From assembly GCA_903915485.1 (NCBI GenBank), contig CAIWTC010000245.1, positions 1 to 5,274 on the forward strand: a stretch of DNA of 5,274 nt, written 5' to 3'. This DNA is from an uncultured Ignavibacteriales bacterium. Its GTDB lineage: Bacteria; Bacteroidota; Ignavibacteria; Ignavibacteriales; Ignavibacteriaceae. The translations under genes and the position numbers were made by a program. This document shows positions 1-5,274 of this stretch, in pieces (the first letter of the stretch is position 1; the number at the start of each line of letters is the position of its first letter). Below the pieces are notes generated by a model. It was not told the origin of the DNA. It did not search any database and saw only the letters and a program-made list of their open reading frames with translations.

Positions 1-544
1 CAGCTACCGCAATATATAACGCTAATAAGACTGATGCTGGTGCGTTGATTGTCATAGAAGTTGAAACTTTGTCCAAAGGTATCCCGCCGAACAATAATTC
101 CATATCAGCTAAAGTATCAATAGCAACTCCAACTTTACCGACTTCACCGTCAGAGATAGGGTCATCGCTGTCATATCCTATCTGTGTAGGCAAATCAAAC
201 GCAACTGATAATCCCGCCTGACCTTGCGCTAGCAAGTACTTATAGCGCTCATTGGATTCTGCTGCTGTGCCGAATCCCGCATACTGACGCATTGTCCAGA
301 ACTTACCTCTGTACATTGTAGGTTGAACTCCACGGGTGTAAGGATAATGTCCGGGAAGTCCGATTTCATCATATGAATCATTCTTCAAATCAAGGGGTGT
401 GTAAATAGGATTAACCGGAGTGAATGATGCAGAGGTAAACTCCTTCATCCGCTCAGGATTTTTTTCGATTGATTTATTATAAGTTTTTTCCTGCCACTCG
501 CTATATGCTGACTGCAGTTTATTTACAAGTTCATCTGAAAACAT
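1..544 (-). CDS. Methylmalonyl-CoA mutase large subunit, N-terminal part (runs off the left edge)
   Basis: This gene encodes the catalytic barrel end of the adenosylcobalamin-dependent mutase that interconverts (R)-methylmalonyl-CoA and succinyl-CoA. Translating from the ATG at 544 gives 181 open codons with no stop before the edge. Recognisable family blocks are TMYRGKFWTMRQYAGFGT (residues 76-93), GLSVAFDLPTQIGYDSD (111-127), GEVGKVGVAID (133-143) and STSMTINAP (161-169). Tyr88, in the RQY motif, aligns with Tyr89 of the Propionibacterium enzyme; isobutyryl-CoA mutase has Phe there, so methylmalonyl-CoA is the likelier substrate. Lys81 stands where that enzyme has the CoA-contacting Arg82, a conservative change. 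The second specificity residue (Arg207 equivalent) and the B12-binding region lie outside the window, so a split alpha/cobalamin-subunit form cannot be told from a single chain. A purine-rich AAAGAGAA precedes the ATG by a few bases. The gene follows the biotin carrier gene in the same direction after a 237-base gap with a terminator, so it may need its own promoter; the best candidate is a weak TAACTTTT at 588-581 without a matching TTTG box. Confidence 0.95.
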   Translation of the reverse strand, partial: MFSDELVNKLQSAYSEWQEKTYNKSIEKNPERMKEFTSASFTPVNPIYTPLDLKNDSYDEIGLPGHYPYTRGVQPTMYRGKFWTMRQYAGFGTAAESNERYKYLLAQGQAGLSVAFDLPTQIGYDSDDPISDGEVGKVGVAIDTLADMELLFGGIPLDKVSTSMTINAPASVLLALYIAVA

Positions 545-628
545 TTAGTTCTCTTTAGTTTAGTTGTTAAAATTTAGTGAAAAAGTTATCCAAGCATTAT
601 TTTATATAATCATAATTGCTTATGAATA

Positions 629-730
629 ATGTCCATGCCATTAGGTTGCCGCATTTGAGTATTAAACCGTTGAAACGGTTTACGAATCCTTATATGTCCA
701 TTTAAAATCACACCGATAAATCGGGGTGTT
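629..730. repeat. Palindrome-rich REP-like intergenic element
   Basis: This noncoding segment holds two hairpins. The first is perfect: AAACCGTT at 664-671 and AACGGTTT at 674-681, or a 6-bp stem with a TTGAAA loop. The second is imperfect: ACACCGAT at 710-717 pairs with ATCGGGGTGT at 720-729, with two extra G residues bulged. The 8-base word ATGTCCAT occurs at 629-636 and 694-701, as a direct repeat on both sides of the first hairpin. Short GC-containing palindromes with a bulge in an AT-rich gap resemble REP sequences mobilised by IS200-like TnpA-REP (RAYT) proteins in other bacteria. No such transposase is in the window, so family membership and limits are inferred. Neither hairpin has a convincing T-tract, so I do not call them terminators. 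Confidence 0.45.
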
Positions 731-740
731 ACTGAAAATT

Positions 741-768
741 AAAAACCCTCTCCTTCGCAAGGAGAGGG
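741..768 (-). terminator. Rho-independent terminator after the biotin carrier gene
   Basis: Read on the minus strand, CCCTCTCCTT (768-759), a GCG loop and AAGGAGAGGG (755-746) form a perfect 10-bp GC-rich stem, followed directly by five T (745-741) and an AT-rich run. It begins 13 bases after the TAA stop of the biotin carrier gene. The flanking GACCTCACCCTG (780-769) makes the whole resemble a CCTCACCC...CCCTCTCC repeat scattered through many bacterial genomes, so it may be a repeat copy serving as a terminator. It should separate, fully or partly, the carboxyltransferase/biotin-carrier unit from the mutase gene. Confidence 0.75.
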
Positions 769-781
769 CAGGGTGAGGTCT

Positions 782-1123
782 TTATTCCTTCTCAAACCTT
801 AATAGAATCTGTCCCTTAGCAACTTGAGAAAACCTGCTTACAAAAATTTCCTTAATGATGCCATTCCTTGCGGACTTGACTTCATTTTTCATTTTCATTG
901 CTTCAAGTATAAAGAGACTATCGCCTTTTTTTATTTTCTGTCCGGCCTTTACAAAAATATCAATGATGGAACCCGGTATAGTTGTGATAATGATATCAGG
1001 GTCTATCGGAGTATATTTTTTTCTGCTCAGGTATTTTTTTGTAACCGTTGTCTGATACTTAGTATCATCGATTACTAATCTGATTAAATTATCTTCTTTC
1101 ATATTAAAACGGCGGTACTCCAT
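782..1123 (-). CDS. Biotin carboxyl carrier protein of an acyl-CoA carboxylase/decarboxylase
   Basis: This 113-residue protein carries the biotin that shuttles a carboxyl group to or from the carboxyltransferase encoded just upstream. Residues 48-113 form a biotinyl/lipoyl domain: IPGSIIDIFVKAGQKIKKGD, then LEAMKMKNEV with the biotin-accepting Lys77 in the A-M-K-M motif, then the mirror-image half NGIIKEIFV...VAKGQILLRFE. Residues 8-47 are a short beta-rich region (LVIDDTKYQTTVTKKYLSRKKY) that resembles, from memory, the small stand-alone carriers of Bacteroidota. The Ala/Pro-rich linker common in MmdC and AccB proteins is absent. The start is ambiguous. ATG at 1123 has an AGGA only three bases upstream and overlaps the previous gene by 20 bases. 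ATG at 1102 (Met8) lies one base after the previous TAA (TAATATG), suits translational coupling and fits usual family N-termini. The neighbours suggest work on propionyl-/methylmalonyl-CoA. No biotin carboxylase or biotin ligase gene is visible. Confidence 0.93.
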   Translation of the reverse strand: MEYRRFNMKEDNLIRLVIDDTKYQTTVTKKYLSRKKYTPIDPDIIITTIPGSIIDIFVKAGQKIKKGDSLFILEAMKMKNEVKSARNGIIKEIFVSRFSQVAKGQILLRFEKE

Positions 1124-2648
1124 GTTTCCTGAAAGGTTTTGCTTCCTGTTTGCTTCCGCTTACTTTCAGTGAGTGAATTAAGTACTTTCTCGTTTCATTT
1201 GGATTGATGACTGCATCAATGTGACCGTTTCTTGCTGCAACATAAGGGTTTGCAAATTTTTCGGTATACTCTTTTACTTTTTCTTTACGGGTTGCATCCG
1301 GATCTTCTGAAGCAGAAATTTCCGCTTTGAAGATAATATTTGCTGCGCCTTCTGGACCCATTACTGCAATCTCTGCGGATGGCCAAGCAAAAACAAAGTC
1401 AGCACCGAGATGTCTTGAGCACATTGCAATATAGCCGCCGCCGTATGCTTTTCTTAATATGACTGTGAGCTTTGGAACAGATGCTTCGCTGTATGAGTAA
1501 AGTAATTTTGCACCGTGTCTGATAACTCCCGCATGTTCCTGGTCAACGCCGGGGAGGTAACCCGGTAAATCAACAAATGTAATCAATGGGATATTGAAAG
1601 CATCGCAGTAACGGATGAATCTTGCTGCTTTATCTGAAGAATCAACATCAAGAACTCCTGCTAAAACTAAAGGTTGATTCCCGACTACGCCGACAGTATC
1701 GCCGTTCAGTCGTGCAAACCCGATAACTATGTTTGCTGCCCAACCTTCTTGAATTTCAAGGAACTTAGAATCATCAAAAATACTTTTAATAATATTTCTT
1801 ATATCATAAGGTGTAGTAGGTTCTGCGGGGATAACTTTCTCAACATCAAAAACAGGTTTTGGAAGTTTTGGTGTGGAAGGTTCAGCTTTTTTCTGATTGT
1901 TCCAGGGGATATAAGACATAAGTTCTTTTATCTGCTCGAAACATTCAACTTCACTTTCAGCAAAGAAGTGTGCGTTGCCGGTAATTTCAGTTTGAACTCT
2001 TGCTCCGCCCAGGTCTTCCATCGTAATTTCTTCACCGAGAACAGTCTTGATTACCTCAGGCCCGGTGATAAACATTTTGGAAATTTTATCTACTACGAAA
2101 ACAAAATCAGTTAAAGCAGGGGAGTAAACCGCGCCGCCTGCACATGGACCGAGTATGACTGATATTTGAGGTATCACCCCGGAAGCGAGAGTATTGCGGT
2201 AAAAGATTTCGCCGTATCCTGCTAGTGAGTTGACGCCTTCCTGAATTCGCGCTCCGCCGGAATCATTGATGCCGATTAAGGGCATTCCGTTTTTGATTGC
2301 AAGGTCCATGATTTTGGTAATCTTGCGTGCGTGCATCAAACCAAGCGAACCGCCTGCAACAGTGAAGTCCTGTGCAAAAATTCCGATAGGGTAACCGCTC
2401 ATAGTTCCTGTGCCGGTTATAACACCGTCGGCAGGTAAATATTTTTTATCTAAGCCAAAATCTTTTCCGGTGTGTTCTACGAATAAGTCGGTTTCTTGAA
2501 AGGTGTCGTCATCGAGGAGGTAGTTAACTCTATCACGGGCGTACATTTTACCCATTGCTAATTGCTTTGCAATAGCTTTAGAGTCTTTTTGTGGAGTTGC
2601 TTTTTCGCTTCTTTTGAAAAAGTCTAAAAATTTATCTATCCAAGCCAT
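1104..2648 (-). CDS. Acyl-CoA carboxylase carboxyltransferase, propionyl-CoA carboxylase beta / methylmalonyl-CoA decarboxylase alpha type
   Basis: This 514-residue cytoplasmic enzyme moves a carboxyl group between biotin on the carrier protein and an acyl-CoA, most likely propionyl-CoA/methylmalonyl-CoA given the mutase gene downstream. It has the two crotonase-like halves of the family and a normal length. The N-half has GVITGTGTMSG (75-85), FAQDFTVAGGSLG (91-103), NDSGGARIQEG (128-138) and the oxyanion loop GPCAGGAVYSPA (167-178). The C-half has FVDLPGYLPG (358-367), the second oxyanion loop AYGGGYIAM (401-409) and AWPSAEIAVMGPEGAANIIF (421-440). Ile407 stands where PccB of Streptomyces and human PCCB have the specificity Asp (Asp422 in Streptomyces); Ile at this point is also, as I recall, usual in methylmalonyl-CoA decarboxylase alpha subunits. 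So carboxylase and decarboxylase roles both remain open. The ATG at 2648 is chosen because AGGAAA lies just upstream. An in-frame TTG at 2681 would add 11 residues but sits inside the predicted -7 promoter box. The stop overlaps or abuts the biotin carrier start, indicating one operon. Confidence 0.95.
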   Translation of the reverse strand: MAWIDKFLDFFKRSEKATPQKDSKAIAKQLAMGKMYARDRVNYLLDDDTFQETDLFVEHTGKDFGLDKKYLPADGVITGTGTMSGYPIGIFAQDFTVAGGSLGLMHARKITKIMDLAIKNGMPLIGINDSGGARIQEGVNSLAGYGEIFYRNTLASGVIPQISVILGPCAGGAVYSPALTDFVFVVDKISKMFITGPEVIKTVLGEEITMEDLGGARVQTEITGNAHFFAESEVECFEQIKELMSYIPWNNQKKAEPSTPKLPKPVFDVEKVIPAEPTTPYDIRNIIKSIFDDSKFLEIQEGWAANIVIGFARLNGDTVGVVGNQPLVLAGVLDVDSSDKAARFIRYCDAFNIPLITFVDLPGYLPGVDQEHAGVIRHGAKLLYSYSEASVPKLTVILRKAYGGGYIAMCSRHLGADFVFAWPSAEIAVMGPEGAANIIFKAEISASEDPDATRKEKVKEYTEKFANPYVAARNGHIDAVINPNETRKYLIHSLKVSGSKQEAKPFRKHGVPPF

Positions 2649-2651
2649 ATA

Positions 2652-2659
2652 TTTCCTAA
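2652..2659 (-). promoter_or_regulatory. Ribosome binding site deciding the carboxyltransferase start
   Basis: On the minus strand, AGGAAATATATG places an AGGA core (about 2657-2654) five bases before the ATG at 2648. No comparable purine run precedes the in-frame TTG at 2681, so this supports the 514-residue product. Confidence 0.65.
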
Positions 2660-2678
2660 ATTTTGAGTAAGTGCCATA

Positions 2679-2709
2679 CAAAGTTACTCATAAAATGATT
2701 GTTGACAAA
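2679..2709 (-). promoter_or_regulatory. Bacteroidota-type sigma promoter of the carboxyltransferase operon
   Basis: On the minus strand, TTTG (2709-2706) is followed by exactly 19 bases and then TAACTTTG (2686-2679). This matches the primary promoter consensus described for Bacteroides/Flavobacterium, TTTG around -33 and TAnnTTTG around -7. Transcription would start near 2674-2671, leaving an untranslated leader of roughly 25 bases with the AGGA site before the ATG at 2648. A chance match in AT-rich DNA is possible, but the position directly in front of an operon supports it. Confidence 0.7.
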
Positions 2710-2892
2710 ATCAAGCAATTTTAAGGAAGATGGATTTCTGGGTTTTTATTTAGAGATGAGTGCAAAATGTTGGTTGAAAACATCTGAAAATAAATTAAAA
2801 AAATGTTTCTCGCAGAGACGCAAAGACAAAAAAGAAAAATAAGTCATCAATCTTTGCGACCCCTGCGCCTTTGCGAGAAATTATTTTTACAA
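2682..2892. other. Intergenic region between the transporter and carboxyltransferase operons
   Basis: No coding region is supported here. From right to left it holds a long imperfect inverted repeat (2880-2806) with a T-run, about 90 bases of AT-rich DNA (2796-2710) in which I see nothing definite, and the promoter boxes of the carboxyltransferase operon. The layout fits one operon ending and the next beginning in the same direction. Confidence 0.7.
2797..2880 (-). terminator. Long imperfect inverted repeat, likely terminator of the transporter operon
   Basis: On the minus strand, TTTCTCGCA (2880-2872) pairs perfectly with TGCGAGAAA (2814-2806), and an inner CGCAAAGA (2858-2851) pairs with TCTTTGCG (2826-2819). 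The stretch between these blocks is unequal, leaving an internal bulge with GGCGCAGGGG on one side only. The 3' arm is followed by CA and seven T (2803-2797). The repeat begins 13 bases after the TAG stop of the second transporter gene, so it suits a terminator. The words TTTCTCGCAGAGACGCAAAGA and CTTTGCGAGAAA belong to a type of intergenic repeat that I recall from many unrelated bacterial genomes, so it may be a dispersed repeat as well. Confidence 0.55.
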
Positions 2893-4197
2893 CTAGTTCT
2901 CACGTTTAGGGGTTAAATAAATATTAAACAGCAGCAATCCGATTGCCGTTGCCAAACCTATTATTACAAATATCAACCAGAAGACACTTGGCATGTTTAA
3001 CTTTTCTACAAACAAAACATACATTTTTGCGCCAAGGATTCCGCCGATTCCGCTGCCAAGCACTCCATAAAGAAACGCGTAGCCCTGATAGATTGCTTTT
3101 TTATCGGGCGGGGCAATTAGTCCTACATAGCTTATGAATTTAGGATGCGCGGTCATTTCTCCGACTGAAAAAATTATCATTCCCGCAATAAACACCCATG
3201 CGTTTGATGATATTGCCAGCATCCCGATTCCTAAAGTTCCCATCAGGATTCCTGATATCATAGTCGTTATCGCAGCTTTATTTTTTACAAAATTAGAAAC
3301 TGCAATCTGAAGCACAATGATTGTCAGTGCATTGATTACCGTTACATGCTCAGCATCAAATTTCCAGTTTGGATTACTTATGAAAAATGACAAAACCCAA
3401 TTTATGCTGCTGTTCACTGGAGCCATATCGATGTGCTCTTTCAAGTACCAAAGCACTGAGTCGAACATCTGAAAGTATAAAATCCAGAATCCTGAATAGA
3501 TAACAATCATCAAAAGGAATCTGTAATCTTTCAAAACAAGAATTGCATTAGCAAATACTTTCTGTAAAGCATTTTCTGAATTGGATTTTTCAGTCCGCGG
3601 GTCTTTATATACAAAGAAGTTCAAGAACAAAAGCCAACCAGTACCGACTGCAGCCATTAGGAAAATATATGACCATGAAAATTGTTTTAGGTATGGAATT
3701 AAAATCAACGGAAACAAGAACGCTCCAAGATTGATTGACCAGTAATAAATACCGAACCCAAGTGCGGAGTTTGATTCATCAGTGTTTCGTGCAATAGTTC
3801 CTGCAATGATAGGCTTGAAAAAACCCGCTCCCAAGGCCATGCAGATAAGACTTAGGAAAACTAAATTATATGAAGTCGCCATACTGGTTAGGAAGTATCC
3901 TAAACTCATAACAGTAAATGAAAAGAATAAAGTCTTCCGATAACCATACTGTTCTGCAATTGCACCGGAAAGAATAGGTAATATATATAGCAGAGGTTGA
4001 ATTACGCTTTTTATTAAACCAACGCTCTCTTTAGAAAAGCCAAGTCCGCCTTCTGATGGTCTAAGCACAAGATAAATAGAAAGGACTGACATTACGCCAT
4101 AGTAGGAGCCCCGTTCGAAGAACTCCATTACAATTACAACCCAAAAGTTTTTTGGAAATGAAGTTATACTGTTTTTGAATGAACTGCTTGATTTCAT
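2893..4197 (-). CDS. POT/PTR2-like major facilitator transporter (complete)
   Basis: This 434-residue inner-membrane protein looks like a 12-helix major facilitator of the proton-dependent oligopeptide transporter family. Seen motifs are EFFERGSYYG (residues 25-34, the ExxER motif of TM1, Tyr32 and Tyr33 matching the substrate-contact tyrosines), SGAIAEQYGYRKT (77-89, loop 2-3), GAGFFKPI with Lys128 in TM4, YYWSINLG (151-158, the FYxxINxG signature in TM5) and SVGE with Glu347 in TM10. Differences from characterised peptide transporters are notable. TM7 reads FWILYFQ, with Phe242 where those proteins have the proton-coupling Glu (Glu300 in PepTSt). Met36 replaces the TM1 Arg33 equivalent. KPI replaces KPN. 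The TM6-TM7 loop (about 197-225) is too short for the extra helix pair (HA/HB) of most bacterial members. A roughly 20-residue insertion, with Trp and Asn residues, lies between TM7 and TM8 compared with its paralogue. Its ATG overlaps the stop of that paralogue (ATGA), and no clear Shine-Dalgarno precedes it, so translation is probably coupled. Substrate is unknown; peptides are only a family-based guess. Confidence 0.85.
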   Translation of the reverse strand: MKSSSSFKNSITSFPKNFWVVIVMEFFERGSYYGVMSVLSIYLVLRPSEGGLGFSKESVGLIKSVIQPLLYILPILSGAIAEQYGYRKTLFFSFTVMSLGYFLTSMATSYNLVFLSLICMALGAGFFKPIIAGTIARNTDESNSALGFGIYYWSINLGAFLFPLILIPYLKQFSWSYIFLMAAVGTGWLLFLNFFVYKDPRTEKSNSENALQKVFANAILVLKDYRFLLMIVIYSGFWILYFQMFDSVLWYLKEHIDMAPVNSSINWVLSFFISNPNWKFDAEHVTVINALTIIVLQIAVSNFVKNKAAITTMISGILMGTLGIGMLAISSNAWVFIAGMIIFSVGEMTAHPKFISYVGLIAPPDKKAIYQGYAFLYGVLGSGIGGILGAKMYVLFVEKLNMPSVFWLIFVIIGLATAIGLLLFNIYLTPKREN

Positions 4198-5274
4198 ATA
4201 GCTGACTTTTTCAGTTTTGCAGTGTAATATCTGTTGTGCAGCGCAAGTAGAATAGTACCTATCATACCGACTGCAAATAAAATTAAGAATACAGTACTGG
4301 GGTGGTCCGATTTCCCAAACTGCTCATATAATTTCCCTCCAAGAATTCCGCCGAAGCCCCAACCGATAGCGATTGGTAAAAATGCAAATCCTTGATACAT
4401 CGCCTCTTTACCACGAGGGGCAAGGTCTGCGATGTATTCATAAAAGCGCGGAGCCTGTGTCTGCTCACCGACAGAGAACATCACTATTCCCGCTATGAAT
4501 AAGGGGATTGTGGGGTGACTTAGAATAATAAGCCAAGAACAGGTCGAAATAAAGAAGCCGAGTATAATCGCAAAGATTGATTTCATTTTTCTGGTGGCTA
4601 GATTTATGAACAACTGCAGGGCAATAATTCCCCAAGTGCCGACAGATTCGATAAGTTCGAAAGGTGCATCCTTCGAGATGTGGTCTTTTAAGTAGTAAGG
4701 GACTATTACAAATATCTGCCAAAACATCAGCCAATAGATTGAGAAGATTAAAAGGAATAACATAAATGGAGTATTGGTAACAACTTCATACAAGTTCTTT
4801 GCAATTTGCAGAACAGAAGCTGAAGGCTGATTGTCTTTTGTTACCGGGTTTTTGTAAAAGACTAAAGTTGAGATAAACATAAGTCCGCAAGACAGTGAAG
4901 AGATAAGATATACTTTTTCAATCCCTAATTGCTGACGGGTAAAAAATGCAATCAGCGGTCCAACTGCTCCGCCAATATTCACTAGCCAATAGTAGATAGC
5001 ATATCCAAAGGATTTTGTTTTAGGTGTGGAACTTAAGGCAACTGTACCTAATACACTAGGTTTTATAAAGGAACCGCCCATAGCGGTAAACACAAGGACA
5101 ATAAGCATTGAGTGCCATAAGCCAAACATATTAAAAAACGGTGCGAAAAATGGTATGCCGGAAGCGCCAATCATAAAGTAACCAATGCTTAGTACAAAGA
5201 ATGCAATTGAGAATGCTTTCTTAAACCCGATTTTATCAGCGATGGCACCTGCAAAAATTGGTAAACCATAAATA
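4194..5274 (-). CDS. POT/PTR2-like major facilitator transporter, N-terminus beyond the right edge
   Basis: The reading frame is open from the stop at 4194 up to the edge (359 codons visible), so the Met codon at 5174 is internal rather than the start. The 33 codons upstream of it encode IYGLPIFAGAIADKIGFKKA and a hydrophobic run, matching loop 2-3 of the paralogue downstream. About 65-70 N-terminal residues with TM1 and the ExxER motif should lie outside. Visible signatures are SFIKPS (TM4), IYYWLVNIGG (TM5), SVGEQTQAP (TM10) and APRGKEAMYQGFAF before TM11, all aligning with the neighbour. TM7 reads YWLMFWQ, with Trp (codon 4721-4719) where PepTSt has its proton-coupling Glu. The TM6-TM7 loop is short, so again no HA/HB insertion. 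The tail is basic (AKLKKSAI). The pair most likely arose by tandem duplication and then diverged. Two single transporters, a heteromer or different substrates are all possible. The promoter is out of view. Confidence 0.85.
   Translation of the reverse strand, partial: IYGLPIFAGAIADKIGFKKAFSIAFFVLSIGYFMIGASGIPFFAPFFNMFGLWHSMLIVLVFTAMGGSFIKPSVLGTVALSSTPKTKSFGYAIYYWLVNIGGAVGPLIAFFTRQQLGIEKVYLISSLSCGLMFISTLVFYKNPVTKDNQPSASVLQIAKNLYEVVTNTPFMLFLLIFSIYWLMFWQIFVIVPYYLKDHISKDAPFELIESVGTWGIIALQLFINLATRKMKSIFAIILGFFISTCSWLIILSHPTIPLFIAGIVMFSVGEQTQAPRFYEYIADLAPRGKEAMYQGFAFLPIAIGWGFGGILGGKLYEQFGKSDHPSTVFLILFAVGMIGTILLALHNRYYTAKLKKSAI

Noticed and set aside
581..588. TAACTTTT as the -7 box of a mutase promoter
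   Set aside because: It differs from TAnnTTTG at the last base and has no TTTG at 19-21 bases upstream, so it is too weak to list as a feature.
824..1078. Plus-strand open frames opposite the biotin carrier gene
   Set aside because: They are antisense to a well-recognised biotinyl domain gene and show no family features.
1674..2114. 146-codon plus-strand open frame opposite the carboxyltransferase
   Set aside because: It has a low-complexity, Cys/Phe/Asn-rich composition typical of an antisense shadow, and the minus-strand gene is unequivocal.
2649..2681. N-terminal extension of the carboxyltransferase from a TTG codon
   Set aside because: The codon lies inside the predicted -7 promoter box and has no ribosome binding site, while the ATG at 2648 has an AGGA at good spacing.
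2767..2783. ATGTT...AACAT inverted repeat in the intergenic region
   Set aside because: A 5-bp stem in AT-rich DNA is expected by chance.
4283..4734. Short minus-strand open frames inside the upstream transporter gene
   Set aside because: They are other reading frames of a membrane protein gene whose own frame is intact and conserved with its neighbour.
5172..5174. Met codon as start of the upstream transporter gene
   Set aside because: The frame stays open to the window edge and the upstream residues (GAIADKIGFKK) match the paralogue, so the codon is internal.
1..5274. CRISPR array, tRNA, insertion sequence, phage or defence system
   Set aside because: No regularly spaced repeats, cloverleaf, transposase, integrase, nuclease or toxin-like gene was seen; all coding space is taken by metabolic and transport genes.

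Overview
The window looks like chromosomal DNA from a Bacteroidota/Ignavibacteriota-type bacterium with low-to-moderate GC. The reasons are the biotin carrier with an AMKMKN biotinylation site and a short N-terminal domain, the MYRGKFWTMRQYAGFG type of methylmalonyl-CoA mutase, and a promoter that fits the Bacteroidota consensus exactly (TTTG-N19-TAnnTTTG). The phylum is an inference; no rRNA or marker gene is present.

Every gene lies on the minus strand, so transcription runs from right to left. From the right edge: (1) 5274-4194, a POT/PTR2-like major facilitator transporter whose N-terminus is cut off by the window; (2) 4197-2893, a complete paralogue of it, joined by a 4-base ATGA stop/start overlap; (3) 2892-2649, an intergenic stretch with a long imperfect inverted repeat that probably terminates the transporter operon, followed by the promoter and ribosome binding site of the next operon; (4) 2648-1104, an acyl-CoA carboxylase carboxyltransferase (propionyl-CoA carboxylase beta / methylmalonyl-CoA decarboxylase alpha type); (5) 1123-782, a small biotin carrier overlapping it; (6) 781-545, an intergenic stretch with a perfect 10-bp terminator hairpin and a separate palindrome-rich, REP-like segment; (7) 544-1, the N-terminal third of the large subunit of methylmalonyl-CoA mutase, running off the left edge.

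The three metabolic genes fit the propionyl-CoA <-> (S)-methylmalonyl-CoA <-> succinyl-CoA route: a biotin-dependent carboxyltransferase and its carrier make or use methylmalonyl-CoA, and the B12-dependent mutase interconverts methylmalonyl-CoA and succinyl-CoA. An epimerase, the mutase cobalamin-binding region or subunit, and either a biotin carboxylase or a membrane decarboxylase subunit are expected elsewhere. The transporter pair is probably a separate operon for small-molecule (perhaps peptide) uptake.

I see no CRISPR array, tRNA/rRNA gene, insertion sequence transposase, phage gene or clearly new system. The most interesting points are the loss of the usual TM7 glutamate in both transporters, the exact Bacteroidota promoter that settles the carboxyltransferase start, and three repeat/hairpin elements in the two intergenic gaps.
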